Made by a program: the position numbers and the translations under genes. Positions 26,250 through 34,669 of a stretch of 64,000 nt of DNA are shown here, in pieces. A model generated the notes under the pieces. It had not been told where the DNA came from. It ran no database searches and saw only the letters and a list, made by a program, of their open reading frames with translations. Within the stretch, counting starts at the first letter, position 1. Each line of letters starts with the position of its first letter. The stretch spans positions 186,001-250,000 of the forward strand of contig NZ_VOEJ01000003.1 of assembly GCF_007846085.1 (NCBI RefSeq), in the 5' to 3' direction. This DNA is from Mucilaginibacter pallidiroseus (lineage in GTDB: Bacteria > Bacteroidota > Bacteroidia > Sphingobacteriales > Sphingobacteriaceae).

Positions 26250-27485
26250 TTACTTGGCAGGTACTTTTAAGCCCAGCGCCTCTATATAGCCTTTTTGGGG
26301 CACGCAGTTTATAAACCTACAGTTCTCTAAGAAATCATCGAGCGCTTTTTTAAGCTCGGCCCTGTTTGCGGGGGCAGCTTTGCGGATATCATCAAAAGAT
26401 GTCCGTTTCTTTTCGGTGTATTCAATTATCTTTTCATAATTAGCCGGCAAGTTAAAGCTCATGAAGCCACTGGTGTTATCCAGTTTTTTATATGGCCAGT
26501 AGTGCCAGCCAATATTGTTCTTCTCGCACAGGATACGAAAGTCCCGAACCCATTCGTCTTTATTTTCACCGGTTTCGCCAACATAAATGGGCACGTTGTA
26601 TTTATTACGATAATCTATATACTCCTGTATCACGTCCTGCTTTACATCTGTCCAATATTTATGGAAGGTATAAACCAGCCTGCTATCAAACGGGGCACCA
26701 AAAACTTTAAAGTTGCTATCCCATTGCGCACCGCCAATAAACAGGATATGGTTTTTATCTACAGTGCGTATTGCGGCTGTTATCTCTTTGTAAGTTGGCT
26801 CGAGGTGAGGGTTAAGATCATTTACATCAAAAAAATGTGCAATAGGTTCGTTGAGCAGGTCGTAGCCTAACACAATCGTTTCGTTTTTGTAATGATCTGC
26901 TATTTTACGCCAAAGCTGTGCTGTTAATTTGCGGCTTGCTGCGCTTTTAAACAAAAACGGGTATCCGTCGCCATCGTCTATATTATCACCGGTTTGCCCG
27001 CCGGGTGCACAATGCATATCTAAAATAACGGGCAAGTTTTCTTTTTTACACCATCCGATAACCCTGTCCAACAGCTCAAAGCCACGGTTAGCATTGTTTT
27101 GGCCCATGTAATCTTCATTAGTAAAGAGCTTGTAATGAAATGGGATACGCAAAGAGTTGATACCCGACTGTTTCAAAAAATGGATATCGGCCTCGGTAAT
27201 ATAGTTTTCCTGAAACTTGCGCCAAAACACCTTCATCTCTTCGGGGCCGACGATTTGCGTAAGCGCCTCATTTATCATCCGCTGCGAGTTAACACTCTTA
27301 AACTTAAACATGTAACCCTCGGGCACCAGCCAGTTGCCCAGGTTAGTGCCCTTTATTAAAAACGGCTTTTTATCGGGCCCGATAATTTCTTTGCCCCTTG
27401 TATCATAAAATCCTTTTGCCTGGCCAAATACATTCACCGAAATTGCCAGTGCTGCTAAAACTGTAAAAAATCCCCTCTTCATCAT
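26250..27485 (-). CDS. GH5-family cellulase-like glycoside hydrolase, secreted
   Basis: A 411-residue enzyme with a signal peptide ending near SVNVFGQ. The GH5 barrel shows the acid/base glutamate in GYDLLNEPIAHF (about 220), the nucleophile in IYVGETGENKDEW (about 300), and HCAPGGQ near 160. It probably hydrolyses a beta-glucan or related polymer; the exact bond is not evident. Its ATG overlaps the stop of the GH16 gene by four bases (ATGA), so the two are translated as a unit. Confidence 0.92.
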   Translation of the reverse strand: MMKRGFFTVLAALAISVNVFGQAKGFYDTRGKEIIGPDKKPFLIKGTNLGNWLVPEGYMFKFKSVNSQRMINEALTQIVGPEEMKVFWRKFQENYITEADIHFLKQSGINSLRIPFHYKLFTNEDYMGQNNANRGFELLDRVIGWCKKENLPVILDMHCAPGGQTGDNIDDGDGYPFLFKSAASRKLTAQLWRKIADHYKNETIVLGYDLLNEPIAHFFDVNDLNPHLEPTYKEITAAIRTVDKNHILFIGGAQWDSNFKVFGAPFDSRLVYTFHKYWTDVKQDVIQEYIDYRNKYNVPIYVGETGENKDEWVRDFRILCEKNNIGWHYWPYKKLDNTSGFMSFNLPANYEKIIEYTEKKRTSFDDIRKAAPANRAELKKALDDFLENCRFINCVPQKGYIEALGLKVPAK

Positions 27486-28333
27486 TTATCAATCATTTTG
27501 TAAAAACGCACGTAATCAATATCCATCGAGGCCGGGAAAGCTGTGTCATCAACCCCTTTTTGACCGCCCCAATTGCCGCCGACGGCAATGTTAAGCAAAA
27601 GGTGGAATTTTTTATCGTAAGGCCAGGTAGCAAAACCGTTACTTTCATTAACGTAAGTATAAACCAACTCGCCATCGAAATAACTTTTAATGGCGTAAGG
27701 TGTCCAGTCGATGCGGTAGATATGATAATCGGTACTGGCGGTTGCGATTGTTTTGCCTGCACCTTTGCCGTTTGCCCCGTTGTAAGTTTGGTTATGAACA
27801 GTAAAATGCACTACGTTGGGGTCAAACCCTACCATCTCCATCAAATCTATCTCGCCCGATTTTGGCCAGGGCCCATAAGAATAGTCATCGGGCAGCATCC
27901 ATATAGCGGGCCATGTGCCTACACCCGATGGTAGCTTGGCCTTTACTTCTACCCTGCCGTACAACATGCTACCAGCTCCCTTTGATACCATACGCGCCGA
28001 TGTGTAACCGGCACCGCCCATACTTTCTTTTTTGGCGGTAATGGTTAATTTGCCATTGGCGACATTTGCATTGCTTCCATCAGTATAGTATTCCAACTCG
28101 TTATTACCCCAGCCGCCTGCGCCAATGTCATAGCCCCATTTGGCTGCATCGGGCTTGCCGGTATTGTCAAATTCATCTGCAAAATAGGCGCTGGTTTCAA
28201 AAGACCAGTTTTTGTCGGCTATTGGAGTTGTGGTAACAGGCGGAGTTGGTACCGGCGTATTTTTTGAGCCCGAGCATGCCCAAAAAACAAATGCAATAGC
28301 CATGCAGGCAAATGCAGTGTGTGATTTTCTCAT
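27482..28333 (-). CDS. GH16-family beta-glucanase lipoprotein
   Basis: A 283-residue lipoprotein: the N-terminus ends in a lipobox (AFVFWAC, Cys about 20). The GH16 catalytic motif SGEIDLMEMVG has the expected E-x-D-x-x-E near residue 165; earlier AEFD-like FADEFDNTG and WPAIWMLP are typical of laminarinases. It likely cuts beta-1,3- or mixed-linkage glucans at the cell surface or in the periplasm. It precedes and is coupled to the GH5 gene, suggesting joint use on one glucan. Confidence 0.93.
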   Translation of the reverse strand: MRKSHTAFACMAIAFVFWACSGSKNTPVPTPPVTTTPIADKNWSFETSAYFADEFDNTGKPDAAKWGYDIGAGGWGNNELEYYTDGSNANVANGKLTITAKKESMGGAGYTSARMVSKGAGSMLYGRVEVKAKLPSGVGTWPAIWMLPDDYSYGPWPKSGEIDLMEMVGFDPNVVHFTVHNQTYNGANGKGAGKTIATASTDYHIYRIDWTPYAIKSYFDGELVYTYVNESNGFATWPYDKKFHLLLNIAVGGNWGGQKGVDDTAFPASMDIDYVRFYKMIDK

Positions 28334-28384
28334 AAGGTAATTTTTTAAGGGGTATTAAGGTCTGTAATTGGCTTACAATTAACT

Positions 28385-28392
28385 CAAATGTA
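28385..28392 (-). promoter_or_regulatory. -7 box of the GH16-GH5 pair
   Basis: On the minus strand TACATTTG fits TAnnTTTG, 51 bases before the GH16 ATG. It is 30 bases from the divergent modA promoter. Confidence 0.4.
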
Positions 28393-28422
28393 GGTAATAA
28401 ATTCAGCTTATTTATGGGCCTG

Positions 28423-28453
28423 TTTGCGCACTGCGTTTAATATACTTACTTTG
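28423..28453 (+). promoter_or_regulatory. modA promoter
   Basis: TTTG (28423-28426) and TTACTTTG (28446-28453), separated by 19 bases, match the Bacteroidota -33/-7 arrangement with one mismatch. The modA ATG is eight bases further. No molybdate-responsive operator was recognised. Confidence 0.6.
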
Positions 28454-28461
28454 CAAATGCC

Positions 28462-29220
28462 ATGAAAAAGTATTTAAAACTGATACCGATTGCCCTGCTG
28501 ATAAATTTCGCTATTGTACCTTCGGTCTCTGCGCAGACCTTGAAAGTGGCCATAGCAGCCAACCTGCAGCCTGTAATGAAAGCTTTGCAAAGCGATTTTA
28601 AGAAGAAAACAGGCATCACAATAGATGCTATATCAGGATCATCGGGCAATTTGAGCAACCAGATCAAGAATGGTGCGCCATATGATATTTTCATGTCGGC
28701 CGATGCGGCGTTTCCAACCATGTTGTATAAACAAGGCTTTTCGCAACATCAACCGGTTTTTTATGCCGACGGTGTGCTGGTTATTTGCGGTATTAACAAA
28801 ACAGCTGTTAACAACTGGCCATCGGCGATACAAACTGTTGCCGTCAAAAAAATAGCTATTGGCAACCCGGCCATAGCGCCCTACGGGAAAGTCGCAAAAG
28901 AGGCGCTTGAAAAGCTGAACTTGTTTATTAAAGTACAACCCAAAATCGTGTTCGGCGAAAGCATATCGCAGGTTAATACATACATCACAACCGGTGCTGT
29001 TGATGCTGGCTTTACAACGCTTTCGCTGATAAGAGATCCGTCCAACAAGACCAAGCTTAACTGGGCACTTGTAGATAGCAAATTATATACACCAATACGC
29101 CAGGCCATGATATTGTTAAGACGTGCGGAAGGCAACAAGCAGGCAATCAGGTTTTATAAATACTTAACCAGCTCGGCGGCAAAAGCTATTTTTAAAAGCT
29201 ACGGTTACCACGTAAATTAA
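28462..29220 (+). CDS. modA: molybdate ABC transporter substrate-binding protein
   Basis: A 252-residue exported binding protein with a signal peptide ending PSVSAQ. Family blocks include LKVAIAANLQPVMKALQSDF, SGSSGNLSNQIKNGAPYDIF, SADAAFP and TTGAVDAGFTTLSL. ModA captures molybdate or tungstate in the periplasm for ModBC. It is first in a three-gene operon. No lipobox is seen. Confidence 0.93.
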   Translation: MKKYLKLIPIALLINFAIVPSVSAQTLKVAIAANLQPVMKALQSDFKKKTGITIDAISGSSGNLSNQIKNGAPYDIFMSADAAFPTMLYKQGFSQHQPVFYADGVLVICGINKTAVNNWPSAIQTVAVKKIAIGNPAIAPYGKVAKEALEKLNLFIKVQPKIVFGESISQVNTYITTGAVDAGFTTLSLIRDPSNKTKLNWALVDSKLYTPIRQAMILLRRAEGNKQAIRFYKYLTSSAAKAIFKSYGYHVN

Positions 29221-29228
29221 ATATACCA

Positions 29229-29900
29229 ATGGACCTTTTGCCCATATGGCTAACCCTTAAACTCGCCGCAATTACCACGGCAATATTGCTTGTTATAGGT
29301 GTACCGCTTGCCTGGTGGTTATCGGCAAAAAGGTCTGTTTTTAAAATCATAATTGAGGCTCTCATAACCATGCCGTTGGTGTTACCCCCGTCGGTATTGG
29401 GTTTTTATTTGCTGCTGGCGTTTAGCCCCCAAAACGGCCTGAGCAAATGGCTTCATAATACTTTTGATGTACAGCTCGTATTTTCGTTCCCCGGCCTGGT
29501 GCTGGCATCGGTAATATACAGTCTGCCGTTTATGGTAAGCCCGGTAAAATCAGCGTTGCAACAACTCCCTGTTTCATTGGCACAGGCGTCATACACTTTG
29601 GGCAAAAACCCACGGGAAACTTTTTTACACGTACAGTTGCCTAATATTAAACCATCTCTGTTAACAGCTACCGTATTAACGTTTGCACACACCCTGGGTG
29701 AGTTTGGCGTAGTGCTCATGATAGGCGGAAATATTCCGGGAGTTACCCGTGTAGCATCAATAGCGGTTTATGATGCCGTTGAGCAGATGGATTATACGTC
29801 AGCCAATCAATACTCGCTTGTTTTATTTGCCATTACGTTTATTATGGTTATGGGTGTTTTCATCTACAACAAGTACCAATTTAAAAGCCCGCTTGAATGA
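29229..29900 (+). CDS. modB: molybdate ABC transporter permease
   Basis: A 223-residue inner-membrane permease with about five helices. The ModB-type sequence MPLVLPPSVLGFYLLLAF and the EAA-like loop QASYTLGKNPRETFLHVQLP are clear, followed by FAHTLGEFGVVLMIGGNIPG. It starts eight bases after modA, and its stop overlaps the modC start by four bases (ATGA). Confidence 0.95.
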   Translation: MDLLPIWLTLKLAAITTAILLVIGVPLAWWLSAKRSVFKIIIEALITMPLVLPPSVLGFYLLLAFSPQNGLSKWLHNTFDVQLVFSFPGLVLASVIYSLPFMVSPVKSALQQLPVSLAQASYTLGKNPRETFLHVQLPNIKPSLLTATVLTFAHTLGEFGVVLMIGGNIPGVTRVASIAVYDAVEQMDYTSANQYSLVLFAITFIMVMGVFIYNKYQFKSPLE

Positions 29901-30511
29901 TAAAGGCAGATATAAAAAAACAGCTGAAAGACGGGCAATTGCTACATATTAATAAGGCCTTTGTCACCGGGAGCATAACACGCGTTACAGGCCCATCTGG
30001 TGCCGGCAAAACCACCTTTTTGAAAATGCTGGCCGGACTGATAAAACCCGACGAGGGCTTAATTTCTGTTGATAGTAATGAGTGGTTCAACTCCGCTGGC
30101 AGCATAAACCTAACACCGCAATTGCGTAAAGCAGGCTTTGTTTTTCAAGATTATGCTTTATTTCCTAATATGACGGTTATGCAACACTTAAAATATGCAT
30201 GCGGTGATAATGATTGGATTGATGACTTACTAAAAATCGGCGGGCTTGACTCCTTTACGGACAAAAAACCGTTGCACCTATCGGGCGGGCAGCAACAAAG
30301 GCTGGCTATATTAAGAGCTTTGGCTATAAAGCCTAATGTGCTGCTTATGGATGAACCATTTTCGGCAATTGATGTGAAAACGAAGATGAAACTGCTTGCA
30401 GACCTGCAAACCCTTTTACGGGACATGAACACAACGGTGATTGCTGTAACCCACAACCCACAAGAATTGGATGGCATTGCCACCGATGAGTTGATTATCG
30501 GCGAAGATTAA
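29897..30511 (+). CDS. modC: molybdate ABC transporter ATP-binding protein, short
   Basis: A 204-residue ATPase: Walker A GPSGAGKTT (about 32-40), signature LSGGQQQR (128-135), Walker B LLMDEP (149-154), then a switch His in AVTHNPQE. It ends right after the ATPase domain. E. coli ModC is about 350 residues with a C-terminal molybdate-binding regulatory (MOBE) domain, which is missing here. Coupled to modB. It converges with the histidine-kinase gene with only 11 bases between stops. Confidence 0.88.
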   Translation: MIKADIKKQLKDGQLLHINKAFVTGSITRVTGPSGAGKTTFLKMLAGLIKPDEGLISVDSNEWFNSAGSINLTPQLRKAGFVFQDYALFPNMTVMQHLKYACGDNDWIDDLLKIGGLDSFTDKKPLHLSGGQQQRLAILRALAIKPNVLLMDEPFSAIDVKTKMKLLADLQTLLRDMNTTVIAVTHNPQELDGIATDELIIGED

Positions 30512-30522
30512 GTATACGTTAA

Positions 30523-32352
30523 TTAAGCCTCCTGATACTGACGGATTGGTTGTGTTATTAACCATTGTTTTGCCTCTTCGGCATCTTCAAAAGGTTTGGT
30601 TACAACATTGGCTGCTACAGATTCAATTGTCATATCAGTTGCTAACCGGCTAAATGTACTTTTAGAGTAAACCCACGCAACGTGTGTTACGCCGGCCTCC
30701 TGCAGCATAGGGAAATAAGTTTTGGCAACCCACTCTACAGCGGTATCCCAGGTACCCAACAAATGCGTATTGTCGTTTAATATTTTGGTGCATCCGTGAG
30801 TTATAACCGCATTCAATATCTTGAAACAACCCGTTTTAACAGAGTGCCCGCTATGGAAACCGTTCCAGTCAGTAACTATGTAATTTAACTCGCTATTGTA
30901 GGTAACCTCAACTCCGGGCAGCGACTGATCGCCTTTATCCGAATGGCATTTTTTATGCCCGGCTATTGATGATACCGGTAACCGCATACTAAAAATGGCT
31001 CCTTTAGCAGGCTGACTTTCAACCCAAACAGCACCGTTGTGCCGGTGTGCTACTTCAGCAACCTTGGCAAGGCCACGCCCCAGTTTACGGGCAACACTCT
31101 TTTTAGTAAAGCCTACAAATATCGTATTGACTAATTGCCGGTTTATGCCTACACCAAAGTCCCGTACAGACAAAATCACATTGCCGCCAATAATTTCCAG
31201 GCATAATTCAATATTACTTGTCGGCTCAGAAAACTTAACAGCATTATCAATTAAACACTTTACAGCAATCTCCAGACCCTGCCTGTTGCCGAAAAAATCG
31301 ATTGATTTAGAGCAGCCTTTAACCACAATATGCTGATTGATACCAGCCCGTTTAAAATCCTTAGCAATCTTTTTAAGCAGCTGCGTTATGGAAAATGTTT
31401 CTACCTGCTCAAACAGGCTGTTGGCAAATTCGTCATTTACCTTGTTATTGATTTTGTGAAGAACCTCATCAAGCTCAACAGAACAAGCTTCTATATGCCC
31501 GGCCACCTCCCGATATTCATTGTCAGCTACATTACCATTAATAATAAGCGAAGCGAGGCCAAGCAGGCTTGCTACGGGTTTACGTATATAATGCGAATTA
31601 AAATATGATATCTCCTGCATCTGCTCTATCTTTTCGAGCAGGCGTTCTTCATAAAGTTTGCTCTCGGTAATGTCTCTGAAATGCACTATAAGTCCGTCGG
31701 CCAGGGGGTAAGCACTTATGTTGAGCCATTTTTGAACGGGCCAAAAGTAGTAGGTAAATTCAACCTTGGTGTTTTGGGCGATCGCCTCCTCAAGCTTTGT
31801 GTCGAAATCGGTATGGCGCGCTTCTGCAAATATCTCCCATAAATCCTTACCTATTACATACTCCCGTTGATAACCGATCATTACTTCGGCAGCGTAGTTC
31901 CAATAAATTATGCGATGATTTACATCTACCTGAAAAAAACCAACGCCGGTTGTCTCAAGTATCTTGTTAAGCTTTGCCTGTGTTATTTCGAGCTGCCCTG
32001 CTATGGCCCTACGATCGTCAATATTTTGGGCAACCACAACCCGGGCCGGCCTACCTTTAAATTCAACCGAATAAGAGATAATTTCGACACTGAAAACGGT
32101 ACCATTCTTATCAGTATGCCTAAATTCGCCGGCTTTTAACCTATGGCTGTTCAGCCCTGATAACGCGCTAAACATCATTTCTAAATCTTCCCGGGGGCGT
32201 AATTGAGCAATGGTCATTCCTAAAAACTCCTTGTAAGTATAACCGTACACGCGTGTAGCAGCTTTATTTACATCCAGGATATTCAGGTTGTTGATGTCAA
32301 ACACCCACATTGGAGATGGAGCGTCATAAAATAGAACTTTAAAATCACGCAT
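30523..32352 (-). CDS. PAS-PAS histidine kinase with extra C-terminal domain
   Basis: A 609-residue soluble-looking sensor kinase with no membrane helices. Two PAS domains (about 5-115 and 128-235) are followed by a dimerisation helix with the phosphoacceptor His in YFNSHYIRKPV (about 254). The ATPase shows an N box (DNAVKF, ~370), DFGVGI (~400) and GRGLAKV (~427). After residue 480 comes a domain of about 120 residues (YNSELNYIVTDWNGFHSG ... EDAEEAKQWL) that resembles SpoIIAA/STAS-like modules. The frame also opens at a TTG two codons upstream; the ATG at 32352 is preferred. No response regulator is adjacent. Confidence 0.85.
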   Translation of the reverse strand: MRDFKVLFYDAPSPMWVFDINNLNILDVNKAATRVYGYTYKEFLGMTIAQLRPREDLEMMFSALSGLNSHRLKAGEFRHTDKNGTVFSVEIISYSVEFKGRPARVVVAQNIDDRRAIAGQLEITQAKLNKILETTGVGFFQVDVNHRIIYWNYAAEVMIGYQREYVIGKDLWEIFAEARHTDFDTKLEEAIAQNTKVEFTYYFWPVQKWLNISAYPLADGLIVHFRDITESKLYEERLLEKIEQMQEISYFNSHYIRKPVASLLGLASLIINGNVADNEYREVAGHIEACSVELDEVLHKINNKVNDEFANSLFEQVETFSITQLLKKIAKDFKRAGINQHIVVKGCSKSIDFFGNRQGLEIAVKCLIDNAVKFSEPTSNIELCLEIIGGNVILSVRDFGVGINRQLVNTIFVGFTKKSVARKLGRGLAKVAEVAHRHNGAVWVESQPAKGAIFSMRLPVSSIAGHKKCHSDKGDQSLPGVEVTYNSELNYIVTDWNGFHSGHSVKTGCFKILNAVITHGCTKILNDNTHLLGTWDTAVEWVAKTYFPMLQEAGVTHVAWVYSKSTFSRLATDMTIESVAANVVTKPFEDAEEAKQWLITQPIRQYQEA

Positions 32353-32430
32353 CGACAATACTCCTCCTCATATTAAAGGCATCAATCTATGAATTTTAAG
32401 TTACAGAAAATAAAAACGAGAATAAAATAA

Positions 32431-33579
32431 CTAACAGTTATAATTGCAAACCTGGTTAACAAACCTGTCAACCACGTAAGTGGATAATTGGCCGCCCGGG
32501 CCGTTGAGGGTGTAGTCAAATCCGTGTGTGGCCCACGGTAATCTTAAATAAAAATGCCTGATGCCTTCAGCAGTCAATTTTTCGTTTAAACGGGTGGCAT
32601 GGCCCGGCGAAACCAGTACATCGTTATCGCCGTGAATGATAAGAGTAGGCACGGCTTTGGGGCCAACAAATTCAATGGGCGAGCTATTGGCATAAGCCTG
32701 CGGTACCTGGTGGTAGCCTCCGCCTAGATAACGCTCCATCACCGCGCGGGAATCCATAACCAGTTTACTGGCAGGTTTTGCATATCCCCAAACCATATCT
32801 GCAGGGCCGTAAAAATTAATCAGGCCTTTTAAACCGGATATATTTTTACTGTAGGCGGCCAGCATAGCTACCTGAGCCCCTGCCGAGCGGCCAAGGCAAA
32901 CCAAATTATTGATATCAATATTCAGTTCTTCGGCATTATCGCGCAGATAGTTAAATGCAGCCTCGAGGTCATTTACAGGTGCTGGGCTTTGGTGTTGCGG
33001 CGCCAGGCGGTAATTTATAGCCGCCACGTTATAACCCAGTGTAGCCAAATGGCTGTTTAGCTGTGGCAACTGTTTACTGTCGCCGCTACTCCATGAGCCG
33101 CCATGCACCACAACAATACATGGCCGCCTTCCGCTTAACTGTGCCGGGTAAAAGTCAAGCGCCAATATTTGTCCGCCCACAGTAGCGTAAGGCATACTTT
33201 TATGGGCTACCATTGTACGCCCCAAACCTTTAAATATTTTTAGCAGGCTAAACGGCTGTTGGGTGTTATCTCCATATAAAAAAGTACTGCGTGGGCCAAA
33301 TGCTGCTGCGAAGTGCCTTTTTAAATTTGCCGCCAGTAACCAGGCTTGTATTACTGGCTTGCAGAGCAGCAGGAAAGCAATGGTACCAATCACCGCCACA
33401 GGTAGCACATAAACGTCTGTCGACACCGCTACTACTATTAACAAAACAGCAAACAACGCAAACAGCCATGAAAACTCTGTTACGGCAATTGCCAGCAGCC
33501 AAAGGCGATAGGTAGGCGCTGAAAATACACTCAGCAGCGAAACAGAAAACAAGACAATAGCGAGTACGAGTATAAACAT
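32431..33579 (-). CDS. alpha/beta hydrolase (BD-FAE/esterase-like), membrane-anchored
   Basis: A 382-residue protein. The first ~85 residues contain three hydrophobic helices; the rest is an esterase/lipase alpha/beta hydrolase. Oxyanion motif HGGSWSSGD (~155), nucleophile elbow GRSAGAQ (~230), acid in HGDNDVL (~320) and final His in WATHGFD (~354) are all present. It probably hydrolyses small esters, such as acetyl groups on carbohydrates, at the membrane; the substrate is not evident. Confidence 0.88.
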   Translation of the reverse strand: MFILVLAIVLFSVSLLSVFSAPTYRLWLLAIAVTEFSWLFALFAVLLIVVAVSTDVYVLPVAVIGTIAFLLLCKPVIQAWLLAANLKRHFAAAFGPRSTFLYGDNTQQPFSLLKIFKGLGRTMVAHKSMPYATVGGQILALDFYPAQLSGRRPCIVVVHGGSWSSGDSKQLPQLNSHLATLGYNVAAINYRLAPQHQSPAPVNDLEAAFNYLRDNAEELNIDINNLVCLGRSAGAQVAMLAAYSKNISGLKGLINFYGPADMVWGYAKPASKLVMDSRAVMERYLGGGYHQVPQAYANSSPIEFVGPKAVPTLIIHGDNDVLVSPGHATRLNEKLTAEGIRHFYLRLPWATHGFDYTLNGPGGQLSTYVVDRFVNQVCNYNC

Positions 33580-33660
33580 TTGCTTTATATAGCGATGCCC
33601 ATTTGGTTACACAACTTACGGTAATTAAAGCCAGCTAAGTTTTCGCTGAATAAAATGAAT

Positions 33661-33689
33661 AAAAAAACGCCCGGCAATGCCAGGCGTTT
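33661..33689 (-). terminator. terminator of the TIM-barrel gene
   Basis: On the minus strand AAACGCC (complement of 33683-33689) pairs with GGCGTTT (complement of 33665-33671), with a further GGC/GCC pair inside, followed by TTTTATTC. It lies 24 bases after the stop of the gene at 33714. Confidence 0.75.
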
Positions 33690-33713
33690 AAAAGTTTATG
33701 TTCGGGGTAAAAA

Positions 33714-34589
33714 TTATACCAGGTTTGTTTTGATATAAGCGTAGCTTTTGGTGATACTATCAAACGGATCGCCAGGGGTAACATCCTGCTCATTAAAGAA
33801 GTATTGCAAACCTGCTTTTTTAGCATTGGCAAATATCTTTTTAAACGGGATAACGCCATTACCAACTTCGGTAAACATCTGTTTTGGTGTGCTATCCATA
33901 TCTTTAACGTGCCACAGCGGGAAACGGCCAGGGTAACGGTTAAACAAGGCAATTGGATCTTGCTTTGCTCTGTACATCCAATAAAGGTCCATCTCCATTT
34001 TTACCAGCTTCTCGTCGGTATTGTTCAACAGCATTTCATATGGCAACTTGCCGTCCTGCTTTACAAACTCGAAATCGTGATTATGATAGCAAAGTTGTAT
34101 ACCTGCTTTTTTACAAATTTCGCCAGCTTTGTTAAGCTTGTTGGCTGTTTCTTTATAATGGCTTAGCGTACCGCGCTCGCTATCTAACAAATATGCGCAA
34201 ACCATATATTTAACACCGGCTGCAGCTGCATCATCAACAGCTTTTTGCCATTCGTTGCTAATTGTACCTTTTACAGCAGGCATTCCTTCGCCCAGCATAT
34301 AGTGTGCGCTTGGCATGATCAGGCCGTTATCGCTCAGTACTTTTTTGTACTCGGCAGGCTCCATGCCGTAAAACTTTTGCGTGCCTGTATAAGTAGCACC
34401 CTCAACAGAGTTAAAGCCAATACCGGCAACCCTTTTAAGCGTGCCAACAGGATCTTTAGCCATGGCATCGCGTACGGTGTAAAGCTGTAAGCCTATATAT
34501 TTCTTATTGCGGGCAAATAAATCTGGAGCCATTAAAAGCCCTGCCGATAGCATCCCCGTGGTTTTCAGGAAGGAACGTCTGGTTGTCAT
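33714..34589 (-). CDS. Tat-exported sugar phosphate isomerase/epimerase-like TIM barrel
   Basis: A 291-residue protein of the xylose-isomerase-like TIM-barrel superfamily. The N-terminus TTRRSFLKTTGMLSAGLL is a twin-arginine signal, so it folds first and acts in the periplasm. Likely metal ligands lie in CYHNHDFEF (~160), KMEMDLYWMYRA (~195), LWHVKDMD (~222) and FNEQDV (~262). In Bacteroidota such Tat proteins often accompany Gfo/Idh/MocA and GMC enzymes acting on keto-sugars. Exact reaction unknown. Confidence 0.85.
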   Translation of the reverse strand: MTTRRSFLKTTGMLSAGLLMAPDLFARNKKYIGLQLYTVRDAMAKDPVGTLKRVAGIGFNSVEGATYTGTQKFYGMEPAEYKKVLSDNGLIMPSAHYMLGEGMPAVKGTISNEWQKAVDDAAAAGVKYMVCAYLLDSERGTLSHYKETANKLNKAGEICKKAGIQLCYHNHDFEFVKQDGKLPYEMLLNNTDEKLVKMEMDLYWMYRAKQDPIALFNRYPGRFPLWHVKDMDSTPKQMFTEVGNGVIPFKKIFANAKKAGLQYFFNEQDVTPGDPFDSITKSYAYIKTNLV

Positions 34590-34669
34590 ATTAGTTGGTT
34601 ATTATTGGTTTGTGTAAAAGTAACGCATTGACTATACAAAACAAATAGACCACATAATTATTACAAGGT

